From positions 744,001 to 808,000 of the forward strand of contig NZ_JANFPI010000003.1 in NCBI RefSeq assembly GCF_026552795.1: a stretch of 64,000 bases of DNA. The letters run 5' to 3'. This document shows, one piece after another, positions 31,712 to 40,725 of the stretch (positions are counted from its first letter, which is position 1; the number at the start of each line of letters is the position of its first letter). Under the pieces are notes generated by a model. The model was not told where the DNA came from, did not search any database, and saw only the letters and a program-made list of their open reading frames with translations. A program made the translations under genes and the position numbers. The DNA comes from Ectorhizobium quercum. Its GTDB lineage: Bacteria > Pseudomonadota > Alphaproteobacteria > Rhizobiales > Rhizobiaceae.

Positions 31712-31757
31712 CCATTTGAGGCGTAAAACCGCTGCCCGGTTTCACGCAAATGCCGTT
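31712..31757 (-). repeat. Dispersed intergenic repeat, degenerate copy E
   Basis: Minus strand ATTTGCGTGAAACCGGGCAGCGGTTTTACGCC resembles the core of copies A and B (AAAGTGTG-AGCGGTTTTACG). It sits between the protease and rarA genes. Confidence 0.35.
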
Positions 31758-31759
31758 TC

Positions 31760-33157
31760 TCACCGGAAAAACTGCGTCATGCGCTGGCCTTCGCGCTCGA
31801 TCTCGATGCGCCAGAAGCCCGGATCGTCGCCCAGCATCGCCTGAAGCGCCTTGACGTTCGCCACCGCCGTCCCGTTGATCGAGACAATGATGTCGCGCGG
31901 CTGGAAGCCGAGCCGCGCGGCAGGCGAACCGCGCTGGATGGCGGTGACGACGACGCCGGTCTTCTCGGCCGGAAGGCGGATCTCGCCGGCCAGACGCGGC
32001 GAAAGGTTGGCAATCCGCACACCGGTAAACGGCGTGCGGCCGGCGATTTCCGTCTCGTCGCGCGGCACGGTCTCCGGCGCGGTATCGAGCTTCAGCGTCA
32101 GTTCGCGCTCGCGTCCACCCTCGACGATCGAAAGACGCGCGGCACCGCCCAGTCCGGCCGTGGTCAGGCGGTAGCCGAGCGCATCGGGATGCTCGACGGG
32201 AATGCCGTTGACGGCGGTCACGATTTCGCCCGGCTTCAGGCCGGCCGCCGCCGCGGGGCCGCCCGGCACGACCTTGACCACCAGAGCGCCGCGCACCTTC
32301 TCGAGCCCCAGCGCATCGGCAACGTCAGACGTCACCGGCTCGAAGCTGGCGCCGATATAGGGGCGCTCGAACCGGCTGGCGCCGCTTTCGGCCGCCGAGA
32401 GGAACACCTTCACCAGATTGCCGGGAATGGCGAAGCCGACGCCGTTCGAGCCGCCGCCGCGGGAAAAGATGGCGGTGTTGATGCCGATCAGTTCACCCTT
32501 CATGTTCGTCAGCGCGCCGCCGGAATTGCCGGGGTTAATCGCGGCATCGGTCTGGATGAAGAAGCCGAAATCGCCCTGGGCAATCTGATTGCGGGCCAGC
32601 GCCGAAACGATACCGCTCGTCACCGTCTGGCCGACGCCGAAGGGATTTCCGATGGCCAGCACCAGGTCGCCGACTTCGAGCGCATCCGAATCGCCGATCG
32701 GCAGAGACGGAAACCGTTCCCGCGCATCGATCTTCAGGACGGCGAGATCGAGCCGCTCGTCCTTCAGAAGCACCTGGCTTTTGAACTCGCGGCCATCGGC
32801 CAGCGCGACCTTGATGTCGTCCGCCCCGTCGATGACGTGGTTGTTGGTGACGACGAGGCCGCCATCCGAAACGATGACGCCGGAGCCGAGCGACGACTGC
32901 CTCTCCGTGCGGTTCGGAAGCCGCTGGCCGAAGAACTGGTCGAAGAAGGGATCGCCGGTCAGAACGCGGCGCTGCACTGCCTTCTCGGCATAGACGTTGA
33001 CCACGGCACCCGCCGTCCTCTTCACCAACGGTGCGAAACTGGCCTGGACTTCGGCCTGGCTTTCCGGCACGCGCCGTTCCTGCGCCTCGGCGCCGGCGGG
33101 CTGCATCAGCACGAGCGACAGCACCACGAGGGATGCGCATTTGAACCTGGGCAGCAT
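31760..33157 (-). CDS. Do-family (DegP/DegQ-like) periplasmic serine protease
   Basis: 465 aa. Sec signal peptide (about 1-26, cleavage near AEA-Q), a trypsin-like domain with catalytic triad His107 (TNNHVIDG), Asp137 (RLDLAVLK) and Ser212 (NPGNSGGAL), then two PDZ domains (about 265-350 and 375-460). Periplasmic quality control of misfolded proteins is the family role. ATG at 33157 (MLPRFKCASL) with AAGGGA upstream. It shares the minus strand with rarA, 114 bp upstream of it. Confidence 0.93.
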   Translation of the reverse strand: MLPRFKCASLVVLSLVLMQPAGAEAQERRVPESQAEVQASFAPLVKRTAGAVVNVYAEKAVQRRVLTGDPFFDQFFGQRLPNRTERQSSLGSGVIVSDGGLVVTNNHVIDGADDIKVALADGREFKSQVLLKDERLDLAVLKIDARERFPSLPIGDSDALEVGDLVLAIGNPFGVGQTVTSGIVSALARNQIAQGDFGFFIQTDAAINPGNSGGALTNMKGELIGINTAIFSRGGGSNGVGFAIPGNLVKVFLSAAESGASRFERPYIGASFEPVTSDVADALGLEKVRGALVVKVVPGGPAAAAGLKPGEIVTAVNGIPVEHPDALGYRLTTAGLGGAARLSIVEGGRERELTLKLDTAPETVPRDETEIAGRTPFTGVRIANLSPRLAGEIRLPAEKTGVVVTAIQRGSPAARLGFQPRDIIVSINGTAVANVKALQAMLGDDPGFWRIEIEREGQRMTQFFR

Positions 33158-33396
33158 GTGATTCCCTTCTCGCGTTCGACGATCCGGCACCGGTCCCGCA
33201 CGCCTGGGCGCCCGGACGATGCAAAATTCTGAAAGATAGCCTTAGTTTCGTTGATGGTCGAAACGATTGTCCAACGATTCCGAAGGCTTCGCTTCCGGAC
33301 GTAGATAGGGATTCAGGCGGAAGAGTGAAAGCCCCATTGCAACCGCATGAACTCTTCGTAAGGTTTCGATGAGGAAGAAACAGGGAGGTCTTTATC

Positions 33397-33831
33397 ATGC
33401 GCGCCATCCTCGCCGTCGGCGACACGACCGTCCACAGCTTCACCGTGACCCGCGAGAAGACGGTGCCGTTTCTTTATCCCGAAAGTCCGGAATTTCAGGC
33501 AATCCCGGAGGTATTCGCCACCGGTTACATGGTGGGCCTGATGGAGTGGGCCTGCATCCTGTCGCTCAAGCCCGCGCTGGAGGAAGGCGAAGGCAGCCTC
33601 GGCACGCTGATCGAGGTGACGCACGAGGCACCCACCTTGCCCGGCCAGACCGTGACCGTCGAGGCGACCGTCGCGTCCGTCGACGGCCGCAAGGTGCTCT
33701 GGAACGTGATCGCCCGCGACGAACTCGACATCATCGGCCGGGGCCGCATCGGCCGCGCGGTCGTCGTCTGGGACCGGTTCAAAGCAGGGCTCGACAAGAA
33801 GGCGGAACGGCTCACGCCGTTGTCTGGATGA
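33397..33831 (+). CDS. Hotdog-fold thioesterase, FlK-like
   Basis: 144 aa, similar to fluoroacetyl-CoA thioesterase-like proteins: VPEVFATGYMVGLMEW-type helix near residue 37 (here IPEVFATGYMVGLMEW), then VTHEAPTLPGQTVTVEATV near 76 with the conserved His, and the C-terminal strand GRIGRAVVVW. The physiological acyl-CoA is unknown; detoxifying activity on fluoroacetyl-CoA should not be assumed. Strong SD AGGGAGGT 8 bp before the ATG. The 3' end overlaps the convergent hydrolase gene by 20 bp. Confidence 0.78.
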   Translation: MRAILAVGDTTVHSFTVTREKTVPFLYPESPEFQAIPEVFATGYMVGLMEWACILSLKPALEEGEGSLGTLIEVTHEAPTLPGQTVTVEATVASVDGRKVLWNVIARDELDIIGRGRIGRAVVVWDRFKAGLDKKAERLTPLSG

Positions 33832-34813
33832 TGGCTTCCGTCAGGCCGTGCAGGGCGTCGCGGTAGCCGGTTCTGGCCGAGGGCGCATCCTCGCGGGAGG
33901 TCATGGCGATCGTCAGACCGCGCGACGGTACGATATAGAGCATCTGGCCGCCGAAGCCCCAGGCATAGGCCGTTCTTTCGCCGGCCATGTTCCGCAGGAA
34001 CCAGCTATAGCCGTAACCGTCGCCGTTGAAGACGGACGCCGTTCGCGGCGTCCACGACTGGTCGATCCATGCCTCGGAGATGAGCCGCTCGCCCTTGGCC
34101 GTGACGCCGCGGCGGCGGTAAAGCTCGCCGAAGGCCAGCAGCGAGGCCGGCGTCATCGCCATCTGGTTGCCGCCGAGATAGATGCCCTGCGGGTCGCGCT
34201 CCCATCCGCCGATGGAAAATCCGTCCAGCGGCCGGAACCATTCCCGCGCCAGAGCCAGCGTCGAGCGGCCGGATTGCTTCGTCAGGATGGCCGACAGGAG
34301 ATGCGTGGAGGCCGTGGAATAGAGCATGCCGCCGCCCGGCTCGTCGACGAACGGAGCGGCAAGCGCCGTCCGCACCCAGTTTCGGCTGGAAACCCATCGC
34401 CCGTAATTGCCGCCGGACATGCGCTCCAGCCCCGCCTGCATCGACAGCAGATGGCCGATGGTGACGCGTTCCAGACGCGCGTCGGGATTGGCAGGCAGAT
34501 CGGCCTTGAGAAGCGGTGCGATCGGCTCGTCCACCCCCTTCAGCACTCCCTTGTCGATGGCCATGCCGACAAGGGCGGAGATGACCGACTTCGATGCCGA
34601 CTTGATATTGGTGCTGCGCCCCAGCGACGCGCCGTTGAAGGCGCGTTCCGAGACGATCTCGCCGTTGCGGGCGATGGAAAGGGTTCGAAGCCCTTCCAGC
34701 CGCGCGGCCCGGTCGAACACGGCGTCGACCCCGGCCAGTTCCGCCGCGCGGGCGGAACCGGTTCCCACAAAGGGCGCAAGGCCCATCAACCCAAGAATGG
34801 TGCGTCTTTTCAT
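33812..34813 (-). CDS. Beta-lactamase-fold serine hydrolase (NylB/EstB-like)
   Basis: 333 aa, exported. Twin-arginine N-terminus (MKRRTILGLMGLAPFVGTGSARA) suggests a Tat signal. The nucleophile motif SASKS (Ser-x-x-Lys, near residue 73) is present, followed by the Tyr region LYSTAST (near 165) where the usual third residue Asn is replaced, and WGFGGQ near 283 in place of the KTG box. This pattern fits class C-like esterases/amidases such as 6-aminohexanoate-dimer hydrolases more than true beta-lactamases. ATG at 34813; the codon at 34816 is TTG. Confidence 0.85.
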   Translation of the reverse strand: MKRRTILGLMGLAPFVGTGSARAAELAGVDAVFDRAARLEGLRTLSIARNGEIVSERAFNGASLGRSTNIKSASKSVISALVGMAIDKGVLKGVDEPIAPLLKADLPANPDARLERVTIGHLLSMQAGLERMSGGNYGRWVSSRNWVRTALAAPFVDEPGGGMLYSTASTHLLSAILTKQSGRSTLALAREWFRPLDGFSIGGWERDPQGIYLGGNQMAMTPASLLAFGELYRRRGVTAKGERLISEAWIDQSWTPRTASVFNGDGYGYSWFLRNMAGERTAYAWGFGGQMLYIVPSRGLTIAMTSREDAPSARTGYRDALHGLTEAIIQTTA

Positions 34814-34842
34814 CAATTAGAGATAGGAAACGATCGCGCCCG

Positions 34843-34871
34843 AAAAAAGAAAAGGGCGCGAAACCGCGCCC
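34843..34871 (-). terminator. Rho-independent terminator of ilvD
   Basis: Minus strand GGGCGCG, a 4-nt loop, CGCGCCC, then TTTTCTTTTTT. Begins 31 bp after the ilvD stop codon. Confidence 0.92.
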
Positions 34872-34901
34872 CGTCTCACCGGATCGTGATGATGTGGCGG
34901 A

Positions 34902-36737
34902 TTATTCCGGCAGGATACGCACCGCGCCCTTGTCGGCGCTCGAGGCGAAGGCGGCGTAGGCCTTCAGCGCCAACGTGACGTTGCGCTTGCGCGGCTGCGC
35001 AGGCTTCCAGCCCAGCGCGTCCTGCTCGACGCGGCGCCTCGCCAGTTCCTCACCCGAAACGGCCAGATTGATCGTGCGGTTGGGAATGTCGATCTCAATG
35101 ATGTCGCCTTCGCGGACGAGGCCGATCGCGCCGCCATTCGCCGCCTCCGGCGAGGCGTGGCCGATAGAAAGACCGGACGTGCCACCGGAAAAGCGGCCGT
35201 CGGTGATGAGCGCGCAGGCTTTGCCGAGGCCCTTCGATTTCAGGTAGCTGGTCGGGTAGAGCATTTCCTGCATGCCCGGACCGCCCTTCGGCCCCTCGTA
35301 ACGGATGACGACGACATCGCCGGCGACGACCTCGTTGGAGAGGATGGCCTTGACCGCCGCGTCCTGGCTTTCATAGACCTTGGCGGGGCCGGTGAACTTG
35401 AGGATGCTTTCATCGACGCCGGCCGTCTTCACGATACAGCCGTCGAGGGCGATGTTGCCCCTCAGAACCGCCAGACCGCCGTCCTTCGAGAAGGGATGCT
35501 CGACGGAGCGGATGACGCCCTTTTCGCTGTCCGTGTCCAGGTCCTCCCAGCGGGAATTCTGCGAGAACGCCACCTGCGTCGGCACACCGCCCGGAGCCGC
35601 CTTGAAGAACTCGCGCACGGTTTCGGAATTGGTGCGGGTGATGTCCCACCGGTCGATGGCATCGCCCAGCGTCGCGGCATGGACGGTCGGCGAATCGCGG
35701 TTGATCAGGCCGCCGCGCTCCAGTTCGCCGAGGATGCGCATGATGCCCCCGGCGCGGTGGACGTCTTCCATGTGAACGTCGTTCTTCGCCGGCGCCACCT
35801 TGGAAAGGCACGGCACCTTGCGCGACAGGCGGTCGATATCGTCCATCGTGAAATCGACCTCGGCCTCGTGGGCAGCGGCGAGGATGTGCAGAACCGTGTT
35901 GGTCGAGCCGCCCATCGCGATGTCGAGGGCCATCGCGTTCTCGAAAGCCGCCTTGTTGGCGACGGAACGCGGCAGCACCGACGTGTCGTCCTGCTCGTAG
36001 TAGCGGCGGGTAATATCCACGATCAGATGGCCGGCTTCCACGAACAGGCGCTTGCGGTCGCCATGCGTGGCGAGCGTCGAACCGTTGCCGGGCAGCGAAA
36101 GGCCGAGCGCTTCCGTCAGGCAATTCATGGAATTGGCCGTGAACATGCCCGAGCAGGAACCGCAGGTCGGACAGGCCGAGCGCTCGATGGCCTGCACGTC
36201 CTCGTCGGACACCTTGTCGTCGGCCGCCGCGACCATCGCATCGACGAGATCGAGCGCATGCTTCTTGCCGTGCAGGACGACCTTGCCGGCCTCCATCGGC
36301 CCGCCCGAGACGAAGATGGCCGGAATGTTGAGGCGCAGCGCCGCCATGAGCATGCCGGGGGTGATCTTGTCGCAGTTCGAGATGCAGACCATCGCATCGG
36401 CGCAATGGGCGTTGACCATGTATTCGACGGCATCGGCGATCAGCTCGCGCGAAGGCAGCGAATAGAGCATGCCGTCATGGCCCATTGCGATCCCGTCGTC
36501 GACCGCGATGGTATTGAACTCCTTGGCAACGCCGCCTGCGGCCTCGATTTCACGGGCGACCAGCTGTCCGAGATCCTTGAGGTGGACATGGCCCGGCACG
36601 AACTGGGTGAAGGAATTGACGACGGCGATGATCGGCTTGCCGAAATCGCCGTCCTTCATGCCGGTGGCGCGCCAAAGGCCGCGCGCACCGGCCATGTTGC
36701 GGCCATGAGTGGTAGTTCTCGAACGGTAATGCGGCAT
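34902..36737 (-). CDS. ilvD: Dihydroxy-acid dehydratase
   Basis: Fe-S dehydratase for valine, isoleucine and pantothenate synthesis; 611 aa. Seen: [11 protein letters not shown] near 50, iron-sulfur cysteines in [11 protein letters not shown] (near 122) and [17 protein letters not shown] (near 195), and the C-terminal [22 protein letters not shown] near 515. The ATG at 36737 ([10 protein letters not shown]) has GAGGAAA upstream; the frame is open to 36845. Monocistronic with its own terminator. Works in the same pathway as ilvA of this window, about 17 kb away. Confidence 0.97.
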   Translation of the reverse strand: MPHYRSRTTTHGRNMAGARGLWRATGMKDGDFGKPIIAVVNSFTQFVPGHVHLKDLGQLVAREIEAAGGVAKEFNTIAVDDGIAMGHDGMLYSLPSRELIADAVEYMVNAHCADAMVCISNCDKITPGMLMAALRLNIPAIFVSGGPMEAGKVVLHGKKHALDLVDAMVAAADDKVSDEDVQAIERSACPTCGSCSGMFTANSMNCLTEALGLSLPGNGSTLATHGDRKRLFVEAGHLIVDITRRYYEQDDTSVLPRSVANKAAFENAMALDIAMGGSTNTVLHILAAAHEAEVDFTMDDIDRLSRKVPCLSKVAPAKNDVHMEDVHRAGGIMRILGELERGGLINRDSPTVHAATLGDAIDRWDITRTNSETVREFFKAAPGGVPTQVAFSQNSRWEDLDTDSEKGVIRSVEHPFSKDGGLAVLRGNIALDGCIVKTAGVDESILKFTGPAKVYESQDAAVKAILSNEVVAGDVVVIRYEGPKGGPGMQEMLYPTSYLKSKGLGKACALITDGRFSGGTSGLSIGHASPEAANGGAIGLVREGDIIEIDIPNRTINLAVSGEELARRRVEQDALGWKPAQPRKRNVTLALKAYAAFASSADKGAVRILPE

Positions 36738-37079
36738 GGTGTTTTCCTCGATCTTATTGCGGGTCGCCCGCACTCCTCCCCGAGGCGGCGAAAGCCCGAC
36801 ATTTGCGGCGTTCCTACCGCAAACGGCCGGAGGTGTCACTATCATGTCGGGCCAAAGCGGTACGGCTCAAGGCCCACCTGCTTGGATTGTCGCATATCTT
36901 GCCGGCCCCGCATAGGCGTTCAGAAGATCGTGGGAAAGCTCAAGCTTGCGAAGCGAAACGGCTTCACCTCGGGAACAGCGGCGACCGTCTCCCCCGGCCG
37001 GACCGCATCGCGCTCGACGGCAAGGGAAAGGCCGCCGGGCGACATCGCCCGGCAGCCCTTTGCGTTACGCTTGCCGCCT
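36738..37079. other. Intergenic region ilvD / cytochrome b561
   Basis: 342 bases holding the ilvD 5' region and, next to the cytochrome gene's stop, a hairpin GCCGGGCGA-TCGCCCGGC (about 37032-37053) with a weak T-rich tail on the minus strand that may terminate the cytochrome transcript. No convincing ilvD promoter or leader peptide was identified. Confidence 0.45.
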
Positions 37080-37691
37080 TCATTTGGCGAGAAGCCAGTT
37101 GCCGACCCGTTCGGGCAGCATGCGGATCAGCACGGTGTCGTGACGGACGAAGTGATGATAGAAGGCCGCCGCGATGTGCAGGAGAACGACAAACCAGGCG
37201 ATCCACTTGCCGACGAAGTGATGGATCACATCCACGATCGGCTCGAAAGTCGCCCAGTCGAGCTGGAGCCACTGGAACAGCGCCGTGTTCGGGAACTTCG
37301 TCATTTCGAACAGGTAGAAATTGATCGGCGGGCCGCTGGTGCCCAGATAGCCGGTGAGCGGCATCACGATCATAAGGGCGTAAAGTCCCCAATGCGCCAG
37401 TTTCGACAGGATATGCTCGACCCGGCTTCCCGGCGCCTCTTCCGGCTCGACGTTGAAAATCCGCCACAAAAGACGCGGAATGACCAGAAAGAGAACGATC
37501 ATGCCGAGGACGAAGTGAAGATTGATGAGCGGGCGGAACAGCGGCGCCGTCCGGTCCGAATGCAACACCAGAACAATATAATAGGCAAGCGGGTAGGTCA
37601 GGATGAATGCAGTTGCTATGACCCAGTGAAAAGTCCCAGCCACCGCACCGAAGCGTTTTCTTGTATTTGCTATCTGCATGACACACTCCAT
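37080..37691 (-). CDS. Cytochrome b561 family membrane protein
   Basis: 203 aa with four TM helices and the expected haem-ligand histidines in TFHWVIATAF, NLHFVLGMIV, LAHWGLYALMIVMPLTGYLGT and LLHIAAAFYHHFVRHDTVL. Such proteins carry electrons from quinol in the inner membrane; some are superoxide:ubiquinone oxidoreductases (CybB). ATG at 37691 with GGAGGA 8 bp upstream; a second ATG at 37679 is possible. A perfect anaerobox lies 86 bp upstream, so low-oxygen control is likely. Confidence 0.88.
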   Translation of the reverse strand: MECVMQIANTRKRFGAVAGTFHWVIATAFILTYPLAYYIVLVLHSDRTAPLFRPLINLHFVLGMIVLFLVIPRLLWRIFNVEPEEAPGSRVEHILSKLAHWGLYALMIVMPLTGYLGTSGPPINFYLFEMTKFPNTALFQWLQLDWATFEPIVDVIHHFVGKWIAWFVVLLHIAAAFYHHFVRHDTVLIRMLPERVGNWLLAK

Positions 37692-37776
37692 AGCAAGATC
37701 CTCCTCCGGTCTCCCCGAGGGCCGGTTCAGGATCGTTGGTGCATGTCCACCCTACGGAATGACAACCGATTTAGTC

Positions 37777-37790
37777 TTGATATCGATCAA
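37777..37790 (-). promoter_or_regulatory. Perfect FNR/FixK anaerobox upstream of cytochrome b561
   Basis: TTGATCGATATCAA (minus strand) matches TTGAT-N4-ATCAA at every fixed position and is a full palindrome in its half-sites. A -10-like stretch is not strong but falls about 21-22 bp downstream, as for class II activation. Confidence 0.75.
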
Positions 37791-37838
37791 TACCGCCGGC
37801 CGGATTCTCGCAATTGCGAACGAACCCCCCGCAACGCG

Positions 37839-37870
37839 AAAAGGCCGGATGGTTTCCCATCCGGCCTTTT
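37839..37870 (-). terminator. Terminator of the alpha operon (after rplQ)
   Basis: A perfect 14-bp stem AAAAGGCCGGATGG / CCATCCGGCCTTTT with a 4-nt loop, 23 bp after the rplQ stop. T-rich on both strands. Confidence 0.95.
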
Positions 37871-37893
37871 CTGATTCAGCGTTCCCGAAAGGA

Positions 37894-38319
37894 TCAGGCG
37901 GCTTCGACCGCTTCCGCTTCGGCAGCGACGCGAGCCTTGTCGGCGGCGCCCTTGGCATCGACGTCGCGCTCGACGAACTCGATGACGGCGACGGCGGCGT
38001 TATCGCCGTGACGGAAGCCGGCCTTCATGATGCGAAGGTAGCCGCCGTTGCGGGTGGCGTAGCGCGTCGCGATCGTGTCGAACAGCTTGCGGACGGCATC
38101 CTGGTCCTTGATCTGGGCGATGGCCTGACGGCGGGCGTGCAGGTCGCCGCGCTTGCCGAGCGTCACGAGCTTCTCGACGATCGGGCGGATTTCCTTCGCC
38201 TTCGGCAGGGTCGTAACGATCTGCTCATGGGTGATGAGCGAGGCAGCCATGTTGGCGAACATCGCCTTGCGATGGCTGGCGGTGCGGTTGAGCTTACGGC
38301 CGGAATTCTGGTGGCGCAT
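37894..38319 (-). CDS. rplQ: Ribosomal protein bL17
   Basis: Large-subunit protein near the exit tunnel; 141 aa, longer than the E. coli protein because of an Ala/Glu-rich C-terminal tail ([16 protein letters not shown]). Seen: N-terminal [29 protein letters not shown], diagnostic. Last gene of the alpha operon, 45 bp after rpoA, followed directly by a strong terminator. Confidence 0.97.
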   Translation of the reverse strand: MRHQNSGRKLNRTASHRKAMFANMAASLITHEQIVTTLPKAKEIRPIVEKLVTLGKRGDLHARRQAIAQIKDQDAVRKLFDTIATRYATRNGGYLRIMKAGFRHGDNAAVAVIEFVERDVDAKGAADKARVAAEAEAVEAA

Positions 38320-38364
38320 GAGCTTGTCTCCTTATGAGTGCAGGCTTCCCTGCGTCTTTAACGG

Positions 38365-39375
38365 TTAATACTGGTCTTCGTAGCGCTTGGCGAGATCCTC
38401 GATGTTCTCGGGCGGCCATGCCGGCACTTCCATGCCGAGGTGCAGGCCCATAGAAGCGAGAACTTCCTTGATCTCGTTGAGCGACTTGCGGCCGAAATTC
38501 GGAGTCCGGAGCATTTCCGCTTCGGTCTTCTGAATGAGGTCGCCGATATAGACGATGTTGTCGTTCTTGAGGCAGTTGGCCGAACGGACGGAAAGTTCCA
38601 GTTCGTCCACCTTCTTGAGAAGCGCCGGGTTGAACGCCAGCTCCGTGACGGCTTCCTCTTCGGCTTCCTTCTGCGGTTCGTCGAAATTGACGAAGACCGA
38701 GAGCTGGTCCTGGAGGATGCGCGCAGCGAAAGCAACGGCATCTTCGCCCGAGACGGAACCATCGGTCTCGATGGTCATCGTCAGCTTGTCATAGTCAAGA
38801 ACCTGTCCTTCGCGGGTGTTTTCCACCTTGTAGGACACCTTCTTGATCGGCGAATAAAGGCTATCGACCGGGATCAGACCGATGGGGGCGTCTTCGGCGC
38901 GATTGCGTTCCGCCGGGACATAGCCCTTGCCGTTATTGACCGTGAATTCCATGCGGATTTCCGCACCCTCATCGAGCGTGCAGATCACATGGTTCGGGTT
39001 GAGGATCTCGATATCGCCAACCGTCTGGATGTCGCCCGCATAGACCGGGCCGGGGCCCTGCTTGCGAACGACCATGCGCTTCGGATCGTCGCCATCCATC
39101 TTGATGGCGATTTCCTTGATGTTGAGCACGATGTCCGTCACATCCTCGCGAACGCCGGGGATGGAGGAGAATTCATGCAGCACGCCGTCGATCTGCACGG
39201 CTGTCACGGCCGCTCCGCGCAGAGAGGAGAGCAGAACGCGACGCAGCGCGTTGCCGAGGGTCAGGCCGAAGCCGCGTTCCAACGGCTCGGCAACCAGCGT
39301 TGCCTTGGTGCGGCCCGAAGAGGTGAATTCCACCTTGCTCGGCTTGATGAGTTCCTGCCAGTTCTTCTGAATCAT
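38365..39375 (-). CDS. rpoA: RNA polymerase alpha subunit
   Basis: 336 aa. N-terminal assembly domain (about 1-230; [24 protein letters not shown] near 31) and C-terminal DNA/activator-binding domain (about 250-320; [48 protein letters not shown]). The CTD ends in [20 protein letters not shown] at 39375. 121 bp after rpsK and 45 bp before rplQ in the alpha operon. Confidence 0.98.
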   Translation of the reverse strand: MIQKNWQELIKPSKVEFTSSGRTKATLVAEPLERGFGLTLGNALRRVLLSSLRGAAVTAVQIDGVLHEFSSIPGVREDVTDIVLNIKEIAIKMDGDDPKRMVVRKQGPGPVYAGDIQTVGDIEILNPNHVICTLDEGAEIRMEFTVNNGKGYVPAERNRAEDAPIGLIPVDSLYSPIKKVSYKVENTREGQVLDYDKLTMTIETDGSVSGEDAVAFAARILQDQLSVFVNFDEPQKEAEEEAVTELAFNPALLKKVDELELSVRSANCLKNDNIVYIGDLIQKTEAEMLRTPNFGRKSLNEIKEVLASMGLHLGMEVPAWPPENIEDLAKRYEDQY

Positions 39376-39496
39376 ATCGCTTTACCTTCCATTTGCCGCA
39401 CCATCCAATCGTGACGGCTTTCGTGCGAAGCACCCGGAGGAGCGCCCTGCTCGCAACCGGGCAGGAAACGCTCGCGGGCGTTGAACAGTGAAAGGT

Positions 39497-39886
39497 TCAG
39501 ACGCGACGCTTCTTGCGCGGACGGCAACCATTGTGCGGGATCGGCGTCACGTCGCGGATGGACGTGATCAGGAAACCCGCAGCCTGGAGCGCGCGCAGAG
39601 CCGACTCACGACCGGAACCCGGACCGCAGACTTCGACTTCCAGCGACTTCATGCCATGTTCCTGCGCCTTTTTCGCGCAATCCTCGGCAGCGATCTGCGC
39701 CGCGAACGGCGTGGACTTGCGCGAGCCCTTGAAACCCTTGGCACCGGCGGACGACCAGGCAATCGCATTGCCCTGGGCGTCCGTGATCGTGATCATCGTG
39801 TTGTTGAACGTGGAGTTGACGTGCGCAACACCCGACGTGATGTTCTTGCGTTCGCGACGGCGAATGCGGGTGGCTTCCTTGGCCAT
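39497..39886 (-). CDS. rpsK: Ribosomal protein uS11
   Basis: Small-subunit platform protein, 129 aa. Seen: [30 protein letters not shown] near residue 19 and the C-terminal [19 protein letters not shown]. Between rpsM (204-bp spacer) and rpoA. Confidence 0.98.
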   Translation of the reverse strand: MAKEATRIRRRERKNITSGVAHVNSTFNNTMITITDAQGNAIAWSSAGAKGFKGSRKSTPFAAQIAAEDCAKKAQEHGMKSLEVEVCGPGSGRESALRALQAAGFLITSIRDVTPIPHNGCRPRKKRRV

Positions 39887-40090
39887 AGTCTTAACCTTTC
39901 ACAGATCTCTTCACCGCCGTAATGCCAGCGGCTACACCGGTGAACGGCCGAAGGGCCACTCACCAAGTCTCAATTCATCGGCTTGCCTTGCGGGCCTGCC
40001 ACGTAGATCGGGCATCCGGACATGCTGCCCGGAAACACCCAAGAGGCCGGCGAAAGCCAGCCTCCCGATCGAACTTCCGAAAACCGGAAA

Positions 40091-40459
40091 TTACTTCTTC
40101 TTGCCGGCGATCGCCTTGGCCGGACCCTTGCGGGTGCGGGCGTTGGTGTGGGTGCGCTGGCCATGCACCGGCAGACCGCGACGATGACGCAGGCCGCGGT
40201 AGCAGCCGAGGTCCATCAGACGCTTGATGTTCATTGCGGTTTCGCGACGCAGATCGCCCTCAACGTGATAGTCGCGGTCGATCGCTTCACGGATCGCGAG
40301 AACTTCGGCGTCCGTCAGCTGATGAACGCGCTTGTCGGAAGGAATACCAACCTTCTCGACGATTTCCTGTGCAAATTTCGGACCGATCCCGTGGATATAA
40401 CGAAGAGCGATAACGACGCGCTTCGCAGTCGGGATGTTGACGCCAGCGATACGTGCCAC
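40091..40459 (-). CDS. rpsM: Ribosomal protein uS13, GTG start
   Basis: Small-subunit head protein contacting tRNA and the 50S bridge; 122 aa. Seen: [26 protein letters not shown] and the basic tail [24 protein letters not shown]. The start codon is GTG at 40459 with AAGGAG 8 bp upstream; no ATG fits. First gene of the alpha operon; a promoter candidate lies about 170 bp upstream. Confidence 0.96.
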   Translation of the reverse strand: MARIAGVNIPTAKRVVIALRYIHGIGPKFAQEIVEKVGIPSDKRVHQLTDAEVLAIREAIDRDYHVEGDLRRETAMNIKRLMDLGCYRGLRHRRGLPVHGQRTHTNARTRKGPAKAIAGKKK

Positions 40460-40626
40460 GCCTATTCTCCTTGCGTTCCGGTTGCCTTGCGGCAAAAGGT
40501 GCTTCTGTTCTGGCGGCCCTGAAGCCGCCCGGTTTACAAATCGGGTTCGTTCGCAACAAAAAGACCGAACCCGGAAATCCCTTGAGATATCCGCGCCGAT
40601 CGATTGCAGACAACGAGTTGGCGCGG

Positions 40627-40655
40627 TCTTTAGCGGAATCAGGGCCAAAAAGCAA
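40627..40655 (-). promoter_or_regulatory. Candidate promoter of the alpha operon (rpsM)
   Basis: Minus strand TTGCTT (40655-40650) and TAAAGA (40632-40627) with a 17-bp spacer. It lies between the adk hairpin and rpsM, where an alpha-operon promoter is expected. Confidence 0.45.
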
Positions 40656-40700
40656 CCGGCCCGCTTAAGATTCTTGAAAGCCGAACGGTATGTCGGCTAG

Positions 40701-40721
40701 CGCGGCGCCAGAAGCGCCGCG
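40701..40721 (-). terminator. Hairpin after adk (end of spc block)
   Basis: An 8-bp GC stem CGCGGCGC / GCGCCGCG with a 5-nt loop, 4 bp past the adk stop. There is no T tract, so termination may be partial or Rho-assisted. Confidence 0.45.
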
Positions 40722-40725
40722 GTCT

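Noticed and set aside
33246..33265. GTTTCG-N8-CGAAAC inverted repeat between the protease and thioesterase genes
   Set aside because: Short and of unknown type; no known regulator consensus fits, so not called as an operator.
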